A DNA stretch of 64,000 nucleotides from an uncultured Lachnospiraceae bacterium (GTDB lineage: Bacteria > Bacillota > Clostridia > Lachnospirales > Lachnospiraceae), in contig CAJTWA010000002.1 in NCBI GenBank assembly GCA_910580195.1, forward strand, positions 1 to 64,000, given 5' to 3'. Of the stretch, positions 32,611 to 40,652 are shown one piece after another. The position numbers and the translations under genes were made by a program. Within the stretch, counting starts at the first letter, position 1. Each line of letters starts with the position of its first letter. The notes beneath the pieces are model-generated. The model saw only the letters and a list, made by a program, of their open reading frames with translations. It was not told where the DNA came from and ran no database searches.

Positions 32611-33840
32611 TTATACAATTTCCAACCCATTTGGCCCTTCCATGAGGAATTCCCGGATTTGCTGCTCCATGCAGTCCCGGACGTTCCCATGGCTTTCGTA
32701 TACCCGGAACCATTCCACTGTTTTCTCTACTGCCTGCCCAATCTGCCATCTGGGCTGCCAGCCAATCCGGCTCTTAATGCTGGAACAGTCCAGCTTTAGG
32801 AAAGCAGCTTCATGGGGTTCCCCGGAATTTCCGCTGGTTCTTTTGCCCTTAATGTTGGGGCAGCCCGTCCTTAAAGATATGGCTTCATGGGCGTCCCCAG
32901 AACTTCCGCCAGAACTCTGGCCCCCAATGATGGATGGGTTCAGCTTCTGGGACACTGCCTGATGGGATTCCCCGGAACTTCTGCCGGAAGTATTTTCCCA
33001 TGTAACGCCATCCTGCCAGTACTGGCAAAATAAATCTGCCAGCCTGCCTGCAGACACACAGCCTTCTTCCCCGGGGCCTACGTTGTAATACCCCTGCTTT
33101 TCTGGCGCCTGCATTTGCTGTTCCAGAATCATCAGGTACGCCTTTAAAGGCTCTAACACATGCTGGAAGGGGCGTACGGAGCTAGGGTTGCGCACGAGGA
33201 TTGGCTGGTGGGACAGAGCTGCCCGCACGCAGTCCGGGATAATCCTGTCCTTTGCAAAATCCCCGCCGCCAATGACATTCCCTGCCCTTGCCGTGGACAC
33301 TGGAACCTGCTTTCCGTCCAAAAAGGATTTCTTATAACTGTGGGTTGCCAATTCGGAGCAGGATTTGCTGTTGGAATAGGGATCGTAGCCGTCTAACGGG
33401 TCTGTTTCCCGGTATCCCCAAGTCCATTCCTTGTTCTCGTAGACTTTATCTGTGGTGACATTTAGGACTGACGCTACCCCGGAGGTTTCCCGGACGCACT
33501 CCAATAAATTTACAGTGCCCATCACATTTGTTTCATAAGTACCGCGGGGATTTTTGTAGCTTTCCCGGACAATGGGCTGGGCAGCCATATGGATGGCAAG
33601 CTCTGGATGGTATTTCTCAAATGCTGCTTTCAGCCCGCGGTAATCCCGGACGTCGCCTTCTATGGAAACCATGCCTTCGGCTGCATGGGACAGTCCAAAC
33701 AGGTTTACGCCTTGGGGCGGCTTTAAAGCGTAGCCGATGACCTTCGCCCCTGCCATTTCAAGCATGACGCTCAGCCAGCTGCCTTTAAAGCCTGTGTGGC
33801 CTGTGATTAATATTGTTTTTCCTTGAAAAAAATCTAACAT
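32611..33840 (-). CDS. rfbG: CDP-glucose 4,6-dehydratase with internal repeat expansion
   Basis: A 409-residue SDR converting CDP-glucose to CDP-4-keto-6-deoxyglucose. NAD loop ITGHTGFKGSW, the Thr/Tyr/Lys region NVTTDKVYENKEW and YSNSKSCSE, and AGNVIGGGDF are typical. The family is normally about 355-360 residues; the surplus is explained by an exact 75-bp, 25-residue triplication near the C terminus (about residues 282-357) based on SGEPHEAAFLKLDCSSIKS, with the last copy closest to the ancestral EPHEA motif. An AGGAGG lies 13-14 bases upstream of ATG 33840. The operon continues with rfbF and rfbH. Confidence 0.93.
   Translation of the reverse strand: MLDFFQGKTILITGHTGFKGSWLSVMLEMAGAKVIGYALKPPQGVNLFGLSHAAEGMVSIEGDVRDYRGLKAAFEKYHPELAIHMAAQPIVRESYKNPRGTYETNVMGTVNLLECVRETSGVASVLNVTTDKVYENKEWTWGYRETDPLDGYDPYSNSKSCSELATHSYKKSFLDGKQVPVSTARAGNVIGGGDFAKDRIIPDCVRAALSHQPILVRNPSSVRPFQHVLEPLKAYLMILEQQMQAPEKQGYYNVGPGEEGCVSAGRLADLFCQYWQDGVTWENTSGRSSGESHQAVSQKLNPSIIGGQSSGGSSGDAHEAISLRTGCPNIKGKRTSGNSGEPHEAAFLKLDCSSIKSRIGWQPRWQIGQAVEKTVEWFRVYESHGNVRDCMEQQIREFLMEGPNGLEIV
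32770..32994. repeat. 75-bp in-frame tandem triplication inside rfbG
   Basis: Three consecutive 75-bp units (32770-32844, 32845-32919, 32920-32994). The anchor GCTTCATGGG-TCCCCGGAA begins at 32807, 32882 and, as GCCTGATGGG, 32957, exactly 75 bp apart. Copies have diverged, most in the upstream-coded unit. Confidence 0.9.
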
Positions 33841-33887
33841 GGTATGTATAGGAACCTCCTGTGTGTTTGTTGCAAATAAACTTCCCT

Positions 33888-34064
33888 GTAGCAGAACTGC
33901 GGGGTATTAGCCCAAACCTCGCTCTGCTCGGCAAAACCCTGGCCGCAGCAAGCTGCGGGGTATCAGGCCCGTGAACGAATAAAACCTCCCGCAGCAGTGT
34001 TACAGGGTATCAGAAACAACTGCGCTTCGGCTGTTACACAGCAAAGCTGAGAAGTATCAGGCCC
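33888..34064. repeat. Four hairpin-forming modules between the degenerate rfbF and rfbG
   Basis: Modules at 33888-33912, 33943-33970, 33988-34013 and 34037-34064 share the form GCAG(N)CTGCGGGGTATCAGGCCC. Each can fold into a small GCAGC/GCTGC hairpin, sometimes with altered but still pairing bases, followed by GGTATCAGG. They fill the 265-bp gap 33841-34105. Function unknown. Confidence 0.6.
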
Positions 34065-34105
34065 TTAGGGATGAAAGCCCGGCACTCCCAGCAGACGGAT
34101 GCTTC

Positions 34106-34882
34106 TTAGTCCTCCCACACCTTCCATGGCGCGCTGCCATGCGCCCATAAGGTTTCCAGCCACGTTTTGTCCCGGATGGTTTCTACTGGGCACCAGAAAC
34201 CTTTATGGCGGTAAGTCTGTACCGTCTGTTCCTGCGCCAGCCGTTCCATTAAGTTAGGCGCAGCGCTGGGCAAGCCCGGGGCAAAATACTGGAATGCCTC
34301 CGGCTCCAATACCATGCTGCAGGCATTGGCCCATGCGTCTTCGTTGTTCCCTGCGGCTTTCAGGCCCCCGTAAGTCCCATCCTCGTTTAAGGATAGGATT
34401 TCATTCCGCCCGGCAGGATGGGCGACTGCAAAGGTGGCAATGGAATCCGAGGACTTGTGCTGTCCCACCAATTCCCGGATATTGATGTCGGAGAGGCAGT
34501 CGCCGTAAGCAGCCAGCACAGGCCCTTGGCCGATGTAGTCTTTTACCATGTACAGGCGCTGGATGACGGAAGAATTCAGGCCGGTGTCTAGGATGGATAC
34601 GCGCCAGTCCTCGGTTTGCTTTTTGTGGATTTCTACGTGGTTTGTCTGTAGGTCTACGGTGATGTCGGACTGGTAGATGTAGAAATTCATGAAATAGTCT
34701 TTGATGGCTTCCCCTTTGTATCCAGTGCAGATAATAAAATCGCGGTATCCGAAATTGGAGTATTGTTTCATGATGTGCCAAAGGAGGGGACGGCCGCCGA
34801 TTTCCGCCATGGGCTTTGGCATTTTTTCATCTTCTTCGATTAGTGTGCTGGGCAGGCCGCCTGCTAAAATAATTACTTTCAT
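34106..34882 (-). CDS. Degenerate RfbF-like nucleotidyltransferase paralogue
   Basis: 258 residues, clearly homologous to RfbF over its length: KPMAEIGGRPLLWHIMKQYSNFG, CTGYKGEAIKDYF and C-terminal GSAPWKVWED. Key catalytic elements are changed. The nucleotide-loop GTR is PST (LAGGLPSTLIEE), the metal site DGVSDVD is DCLSDIN, and the EKP-type lysine motif is replaced by GLKAAGNNEDAW. The reading frame is intact and codon use looks normal, so it is probably expressed but either catalytically impaired, regulatory, or specific for something else. It sits between the CDP genes and the VioA-like aminotransferase on the same strand. Confidence 0.8.
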   Translation of the reverse strand: MKVIILAGGLPSTLIEEDEKMPKPMAEIGGRPLLWHIMKQYSNFGYRDFIICTGYKGEAIKDYFMNFYIYQSDITVDLQTNHVEIHKKQTEDWRVSILDTGLNSSVIQRLYMVKDYIGQGPVLAAYGDCLSDINIRELVGQHKSSDSIATFAVAHPAGRNEILSLNEDGTYGGLKAAGNNEDAWANACSMVLEPEAFQYFAPGLPSAAPNLMERLAQEQTVQTYRHKGFWCPVETIRDKTWLETLWAHGSAPWKVWED

Positions 34883-34976
34883 ATCTAATCTATCCTATCT
34901 TTTTTTCTGCTTATACAGCCATGCATATTTTCTCATACGGTTTTAGGCTGTTTTCCTGTAAAATACTGTTTTCCTG

Positions 34977-36098
34977 CTATTTTCCTAATCCAAGGATAAT
35001 GTTGCAGATTTGATATAGTTCTGCTTCTCCAAGTTCTCCATACAGCGGCAGCGTCAGCACCTGATTTGAAATCTTCCATGCCACCGGCGTCATTCCGGTA
35101 TCAAACCTGCCTTTATAACATGCAAAGCCATTTGTCGGGGGATAAAAATATTTTCTGGCATAAATCCCCTGCTCCCTAAGCCTTTGGCAGACCTCATCCC
35201 GGGAAACGCCGAATTTATCTTTTTCAATGATAATAGGGAAATATGCATAATTTGGCGTCACGCCTTCCTGTTCCACATTCATCCTTAAACCGTCTATCCC
35301 ATCGAGCCGTTCCCTGTAATATTCTGTTACCTGCCTGCGCTTTTCAATTTCACTTTCCACATGGCAAAGGTTGCATAGACCCATGGCGGCCTGAAATTCA
35401 TTCATCTTGGCATTTGCCCCGACGCCGTCCACCACTTCCTCATCCCGGATCCCAAAGTTTTTCAGGCGGTACAGCTTCAAGCCAAATTCCGCGTCCTTAT
35501 AGCAGACAGCGCCGCCTTCTATGGTATGGAACACCTTCGTTGCATGGAAACTGAACATAGATGCATCCCCAAAATTCCCAATGCCCACGCCCCGGTAAGT
35601 TTCCCCAAACGCATGGGCGGCATCGTAAATGACTTTCAGCCCATGCCCTGCTGCAACCCTGCTGATTTCCTCTATATTGCATATGTTCCCATATACATGC
35701 ACAGGGAGGATTGCCACTGTCTTATCTGTTACCAGCCCTTCCAGCTTTGCCGTATCCATGGTAAAATCTGTTGGGCTGATGTCGCAGAACACGGGCTCAA
35801 GGTTGTTCCTCACAATGGCATGGGTGGTAGAAGCAAAAGTAAAGGGAGTGGTAATTACCTGCCCGCCCGGTTTTAGCCCCAAAGCCTGCAGGGAAAGCTC
35901 CAAGGCCATATGGCCGTTAGACATCAGGGATATGTTTGGCACTTGGAGGTACTTGGATAGCTCCTGCTCTAATTTTTGGTGTTTCTCCCCCATGTTCGTC
36001 AGCCAGTGGCTTTCCCACATGGGGCGTATTTCCTCTATGTACTCCTCAAAGGGCGGCATGAGCGACCGCGTGACATTGATTCTTTTTTCCATTTCCAT
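34977..36098 (-). CDS. VioA-like sugar aminotransferase (DegT/DnrJ/EryC1/StrS)
   Basis: A 373-residue PLP enzyme with the catalytic lysine present in SFHATKVFHTIEGGA and PLP-phosphate contacts in SNGHMALELSLQALG and YDAAHAFGE. The SFHATKVFxTxEGG form is characteristic of enzymes transaminating nucleotide-4-keto-6-deoxyhexoses at C4 (VioA, giving Qui4N); the actual substrate here could be a CDP- or dTDP-4-keto sugar. ATG 36098 is chosen from three in-frame ATGs since GGAGGG lies 8 bases upstream. It is immediately followed in transcription by the degenerate RfbF and preceded by an acyltransferase gene, consistent with making an N-acylated 4-amino sugar. Confidence 0.88.
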   Translation of the reverse strand: MEMEKRINVTRSLMPPFEEYIEEIRPMWESHWLTNMGEKHQKLEQELSKYLQVPNISLMSNGHMALELSLQALGLKPGGQVITTPFTFASTTHAIVRNNLEPVFCDISPTDFTMDTAKLEGLVTDKTVAILPVHVYGNICNIEEISRVAAGHGLKVIYDAAHAFGETYRGVGIGNFGDASMFSFHATKVFHTIEGGAVCYKDAEFGLKLYRLKNFGIRDEEVVDGVGANAKMNEFQAAMGLCNLCHVESEIEKRRQVTEYYRERLDGIDGLRMNVEQEGVTPNYAYFPIIIEKDKFGVSRDEVCQRLREQGIYARKYFYPPTNGFACYKGRFDTGMTPVAWKISNQVLTLPLYGELGEAELYQICNIILGLGK

Positions 36099-36174
36099 CT
36101 CCATTCCCTCCGCTTTGCCCAAGTATAAAAGCAAGATAACAATACCACAGAGCTGTTACCCTTAATGGCTTGGC

Positions 36175-36798
36175 TTATGGATTTGAAGGAATACTGGATA
36201 CCCTGCTTACTTCCTCATCCTTAAAATTTTGTTCCAACTCCAAAATCCTCTTGCTCCTTGGCTTGATAGGCTTTGCGGGAATCCCGGCAGCGATTGTCCA
36301 AGGTTCCACATCTTCTTTCACTAGGCTCATTGCCCCGACAGCGCTGCCTTCCCCTAGGGAAACTCCTGGCAAGACCGTAACGCCTGTTGCAACAATCGCA
36401 TGTTTCCCGATTACTACTTTGCGCTCTATGGTGTTCTTATATTTTTCCCCCACCATAGGGTTTGTCATAAATTCCCCAGAATAATCATCGCTTAAGGCAT
36501 AAACGGCAATTCTGGAAGAAAGATTTGCGAAATTCCCTATAACTATCCCAGCATTGCCGCCAAACAAGGAGGTGAATACCGCAATATGCACATAATCCTC
36601 AATGGCAATCCTCCCACTTAGGACTGCAAAGTCATCAATCCTTACATGGTTCCCAATACTAATCTTTTCTGCGCCATATATGCTTGCCTTCCGGCTGATG
36701 AAAACTTCCTGCCCCACGCTTGCAAAACCTATGCTGTCCAGCTCATCCCTTGAGTAAAAACTTGGCATTGGTTCCTTCTGCTCCATAATTTCTTTCAA
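36175..36798 (-). CDS. Hexapeptide-repeat acyltransferase
   Basis: A 207-residue left-handed beta-helix acetyltransferase. Hexapeptide rungs run through most of the protein (SIYGAEKISIGNHVRIDD, VVIGKHAIVATGVTVLPGVSLGEGSAVGAMSLV) and end with the WTIAAGIPAKPIKPRS clamp seen in sugar O- or N-acetyltransferases. Start: TTG 36798 has GGAGG 6 bases upstream; the first ATG is at codon 5. Placement directly before the aminotransferase suggests N-acetylation of the 4-amino sugar it makes (as in VioB), but O-acetylation is equally possible. Confidence 0.85.
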   Translation of the reverse strand: MKEIMEQKEPMPSFYSRDELDSIGFASVGQEVFISRKASIYGAEKISIGNHVRIDDFAVLSGRIAIEDYVHIAVFTSLFGGNAGIVIGNFANLSSRIAVYALSDDYSGEFMTNPMVGEKYKNTIERKVVIGKHAIVATGVTVLPGVSLGEGSAVGAMSLVKEDVEPWTIAAGIPAKPIKPRSKRILELEQNFKDEEVSRVSSIPSNP

Positions 36799-36837
36799 TT
36801 AAAACCTCCAAATGTACTGTCAACAATTTACCTTATC

Positions 36838-38124
36838 CTACAAGATTACTCGGACAGCCTCCAACAAAGTATCAACGTCCCCTTTCTTCCCTTCCGCATT
36901 TGTCAATCGTAAGGTCTTGCAGCCTGCCTTTTTTCCTGCTATAACATCGTTTTCACTATCCCCTACCATCCATGACTCTGACAATTCAATATTGTAATCC
37001 CTTGCAGCCTGCAACAACATTCCGGGATTGGGTTTCCGGCAGGAACATTCCACTTTTAGTTCTGGAACTTCCCCTTTATATCCCTTATCTGGGTGATGGG
37101 GGCAATAATAAATGGCATCCAGATAAGCCCCTTCTGCCCCAAGCAAAGTTTCCAATTTCTGATGGATTAATTCTAACTCTCCAACTGTAACTTCCCCACG
37201 GGCAACTACTGGCTGGTTTGTCACAACAACAGCTAAAAAGCCGCTGCGGTTAATTAACTTGACAGCTTCTGCTGTACCTTCCATAAGCTCTAGCTCCTCA
37301 ATATCACGCAAAAAGCCCACATGCTTATTCAGCGTCCCATCCCTGTCCAAAAAAACCGCCTTTTGCTTTTTGCACAGGTTCTTCGCCGTTACCCGTCCTG
37401 CCTGAATATCTCTGGAAACTTCGCTGAAGCGTTCAGGAGTCCCCATATCCTTCACATATTCTGGGGAATCATATGCCACCAATCCTCCCTCTTCCACCAA
37501 TGGTTTTAAAACATCCCTGTCTAAATCCACTTTATGTAACTCCTGAAAAACAGGCCTCTTTAAAATATCTGCAGACAAAATATGCAGCCCTGCATTTACG
37601 CGGTTTTTATACCATATCCTAGGTTCTTCCTTGTTCAGCCAGCCAGTTACGCGCTGCTTACTGTCAGTGCAGATAAGCCCACTGTCATATGGATGTCCGT
37701 TGGGATGGGTGAAAATAGTGGCAACGCCGCCTTCCTTTTTGTGGTATTCCAAAAACCTACCTATATCAATGTCGAAAATGATATCGCCATTCAGAAGCAG
37801 GAAATCTTCTGTTATCTGATGTTTCAGAAAATATAAGGAGCCCGCTGTGCCTAAAGGCTCCTGTTCCTCAATATATTGGATGGAAAGCCCAAAAGGTTCC
37901 CCTGTAACTGGAGATATTTTTCTCCCATCCCCAAAATAATCCTGTATCTTCTGTCCCAGATAGCCAATTGCCAGAACTACATCTGTGAATCCCTGACGCC
38001 TTAATACAGAAAGCTGATGCTCTAGGATAGGCATCCCTTCTATTAGCATCATTGGCTTTGGGACTTCAGGATTCAGCCCTGCAATCCGGGTTCCGCGGCC
38101 ACCTGCCATTATAATTGTTTTCAT
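36838..38124 (-). CDS. Fused heptose-1-phosphate guanylyltransferase and heptose-bisphosphate phosphatase
   Basis: A 428-residue two-domain protein. Residues 1-235 are a nucleotidyltransferase (MAGGRGTRIAGLNPEVPKPM, EQEPLGTAGSL, LNGDIIFDID), matching HddC, which forms GDP-D-glycero-alpha-D-manno-heptose. Residues 255-428 are a HAD phosphatase of the GmhB/HisB-N type (FLDRDGTLNKH, VVTNQPVVARGE, zinc-type CPHHPDKGYKGE...CSCRKPNPGML, VGDSENDVIAGKKAGC). The fusion joins two consecutive steps of the GDP-heptose pathway, whose isomerase and kinase are at 50034 and 48852. A mannose-1-phosphate activity for the first domain is an alternative. GAGGG precedes ATG 38124. Confidence 0.88.
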   Translation of the reverse strand: MKTIIMAGGRGTRIAGLNPEVPKPMMLIEGMPILEHQLSVLRRQGFTDVVLAIGYLGQKIQDYFGDGRKISPVTGEPFGLSIQYIEEQEPLGTAGSLYFLKHQITEDFLLLNGDIIFDIDIGRFLEYHKKEGGVATIFTHPNGHPYDSGLICTDSKQRVTGWLNKEEPRIWYKNRVNAGLHILSADILKRPVFQELHKVDLDRDVLKPLVEEGGLVAYDSPEYVKDMGTPERFSEVSRDIQAGRVTAKNLCKKQKAVFLDRDGTLNKHVGFLRDIEELELMEGTAEAVKLINRSGFLAVVVTNQPVVARGEVTVGELELIHQKLETLLGAEGAYLDAIYYCPHHPDKGYKGEVPELKVECSCRKPNPGMLLQAARDYNIELSESWMVGDSENDVIAGKKAGCKTLRLTNAEGKKGDVDTLLEAVRVIL

Positions 38125-38173
38125 TCTTTTACCCTCGTATCCCGTCTATATAGTTTCAGAACCATAGCTCCAA

Positions 38174-38704
38174 TCATAAACTATATACCACTTCCTCCAA
38201 TGACAAAATTGGACACTGGTAATACTTTTCCAATTCCCTTTTTATATCATGAAAACTAGCGATTGCTGTAACTATAACTGCATCTACGGGAACAATCTCT
38301 TCTGATAATTTCTTTAGCCTTACTATCCATTTTGAGGTTTCTATATTTTTATCAATCCCATATTCCACTTTAACTACAGAACTTCCTTGTAGTTCCCTAC
38401 ACAGGCAGCATCCAAGCGTCCCCAACCCATATACGGCAATGGTTCGAAATTCATTTTTTTCAAAATAAGGTTCCAGATTCTGTCCCTTAATTTTGGTATT
38501 CAGCCAATGTTCCAGAATGGCATGGTGCCTTTTCAAATTTTTCAAATCTGTTTCGTATTGTTCAATTTTTCTTTTTATTTTCCATAATAAATTTAGCAAT
38601 CCTTTCCCTATGGCTGCCAAACTTAAGATAATGGCGCATAACCCTACCTGCATATAGAAACCGCCTAGACTTTTTGCAAATACATTATTTTTACTATGTT
38701 CCAT
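38174..38704 (-). CDS. Membrane-anchored Rossmann-like protein, copy B
   Basis: A 176-residue protein: one N-terminal transmembrane helix (about 18-40), a charged helical linker with ILEHWLNTKIKG, and a C-terminal Rossmann-like domain with IAVYGLGTLGCCLCREL, VEYGIDKN, VPVDAVIVTA and CPILSLEEVVYSL. It has a clear paralogue at 40653. The domain resembles the accessory C-terminal domain seen in some sugar C-methyltransferases and glycosyltransferases. ATG 38704 is preferred (AAAGGA, 8 bases). It is next to the frameshifted glycosyltransferase B, 18 bp upstream. The function is unknown; it may tether or present a nucleotide cofactor. Confidence 0.7.
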   Translation of the reverse strand: MEHSKNNVFAKSLGGFYMQVGLCAIILSLAAIGKGLLNLLWKIKRKIEQYETDLKNLKRHHAILEHWLNTKIKGQNLEPYFEKNEFRTIAVYGLGTLGCCLCRELQGSSVVKVEYGIDKNIETSKWIVRLKKLSEEIVPVDAVIVTAIASFHDIKRELEKYYQCPILSLEEVVYSL

Positions 38705-38722
38705 ATACATATTCCTTTCTTT

Positions 38723-39668
38723 CTATTTATACATTTTTGCCTTCGAACCATTAATCACGCAAAATAAATCGGCAACCTTTTTGGGGCAACACGCAATAGC
38801 CAACACTCTCCAAAAACTAACGCATTTATATCTTCGAAATAATTTTCTATGTTTGATTGCAATATCCAATGTTAAATTCCCGTCCATTCGCCATAAAAAT
38901 AAAGTCCTTTTATTAATGTAAATTTCAAATACAGGCTTTGCACAAATCCATTTTACAGGGGAATATATTGTTGGTAATTTTTGAACTGTATCTATATAAT
39001 CTTCCATTACCTCAAATAATTTGCCGTCCATAATCCATGTGGAAGCTTTTTTAAATGGATTCGTTTTACAAAAAACTCTGCGGATAATTACTGCATCAAA
39101 TTTCCTTTTTGCAAGTTCCTCGAAAATCGCACCTACTTGAATAAAATTTTTATACCCTTTCCCGTATACCCCCCCACAATTTTTCTGTAAAAAACTTTGC
39201 GCCGACAATCCAAGGAGCCCAACATGTCGATTCATCCCAGTATTTTTCCATCATCTCTAATGGATCTGTAACTTCTAAATACAATTCCGCATCATCCCTA
39301 GTTGTAAAACCAATCAAATCGCGCCCTTTGTCCATTTCTTCTTCCAGTGTATCAATAGATGTTTCTAAACATGGCACAAACCCATCACCGCAAAGCCAGA
39401 TATACCTATATTTTTCCTGAACAAAAATATCCTTTAGCTTTTCCCAAAATTTTATGTTCCTGTCCTGTTTATTATAGAATAAATTCGTATAACCACATGC
39501 ATGCCATCCATCAACAATATGTTTTATATCCTCTGTACTGCTGCTGTCATAAATGCAGACATCTACATGATGCTTTTTTGCATCTGGCAATAATTCTGAT
39601 AAATAGTATCTTATATGTTCAGGATGGTCTTTTGTTGGAACTGCAATTAATAATTGATTTTCCTGCAT
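38723..39668 (-). pseudogene. Family 2 glycosyltransferase B, frameshifted at a G7 tract
   Basis: Two overlapping frames together form one protein of about 315 residues. The first (from ATG 39668) has the GT2 start LLIAVPTKDHPEHIRYYLSELLPDA, CIYDSSSTED and YIWLCGDG, and runs out at a stop at 39150 after KLWGGIRERV. The second resumes at GGVYGKGYKNFIQVG and continues to NGSKAKMYK. The switch is at seven C on plus (G7 on the coding strand, 39169-39175); six or nine G would restore one frame. The whole length aligns with copy A at 39696. Off-phase contingency gene, recent pseudogene or homopolymer sequencing error are all possible. GT2 enzymes transfer sugars from nucleotide donors in the cytoplasm. 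Confidence 0.8.
39169..39175 (-). repeat. Poly-G (G7) tract in glycosyltransferase B
   Basis: Seven consecutive C on plus, located exactly where the two halves of the gene change frame. Confidence 0.9.
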
Positions 39669-39695
39669 CTATGTACCCTCTCCTTTTTCCGCTTT

Positions 39696-40639
39696 TCATC
39701 TTTTATATACTTGTGATTTAGAACCATTGACGGTACAAATCAAATCAGCTATCTTTTTAGGGCAAAGAGAAACAATAAATACCTTTATGCACTGGATTCC
39801 TCTATATTTCATAACTAACTTTATATGTTTTAATGCTATGGAATAATTAAGGTTTCCATCCATCCTCCATAGCCATAGAAATTCTAACTTACTATAATTT
39901 TCAATAAAAGAATTAATCATTACCGGTTTTACAGGTTGGTAAATATCAGGCAATGCCTCAATTGCATGTATCCAATTTTCCATTACGCTAAACATACGTC
40001 CTTCCCCCACCCAAGTAGAGTATTTTTTATATGGATTAATTTTACTAAAATTATAATTTATACATTTTGCCCGGAACTCATGGTTTGCAAACTTTTCCAA
40101 ACATGCTCCAATATGCAGCCAATCTTTATATTTTTCTTCATAGTTTTCCCATTCCCTTAATCCCAAAAGATTTCCGCGTATAATAAAATTCCCATAAAAT
40201 CCCATGGCTCCCCAGCAGTTTTTTGCCAACTCCAGCGGCTCGTCCAGTTCCATACATTCCATCTGCCCTCCCTTACCAAATATTATAAAATCCCTTCCAT
40301 CTACAAACTCCTCTTCTAAGGCATTAATGCATCTGTCAATACATATTACAACACCATCCCCACAAAGCCATACGTACTCATATCCGCTCCCAATGAATAT
40401 ATCCTTTAGCTTTTTCCAATATGGTATATCCTCTGGATATTTTTTATAAAACAGGTTCGTATACCCCCCCCCTTACTTTTTTCAACAATTTTTTGGGTAT
40501 CATCTGTACTGCTGCTGTCATAAATTCCCACGTCAATATTGTACTTTTTTGCGTCTGGTAAGATAGAAGAAAGATAATATTGTATATATTTTGGATGCCC
40601 CTTTGTGGGAATCCCAATCAGTAATTGCTTTTTCTTCAT
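39696..40639 (-). pseudogene. Family 2 glycosyltransferase A, frameshifted at a G9 tract
   Basis: Paralogue of copy B. ATG 40639 opens KKKQLLIGIPTKGHPKYIQYYLSSI and GIYDSSSTDDTQKIVEKSKGGG. The frame then breaks at nine C on plus (G9 on coding, 40464-40472). After the tract, another frame continues with YTNLFYKK, YVWLCGDG and the long C-terminal part (LDEPLELAKNCWGAMGFYG, FLWLWRMDGNLNYSIALKH) to 39696. Seven or ten G would restore a single frame of about 314 residues. AGGGGTGG lies 7 bases before the ATG. The break point differs from copy B although both sit in poly-G, which argues for repeated selection rather than one old mutation. Confidence 0.8.
40464..40472 (-). repeat. Poly-G (G9) tract in glycosyltransferase A
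   Basis: Nine consecutive C on plus at the exact frame break of the gene, close to its 5' end. Confidence 0.9.
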
Positions 40640-40652
40640 CGCAAAACCACCC

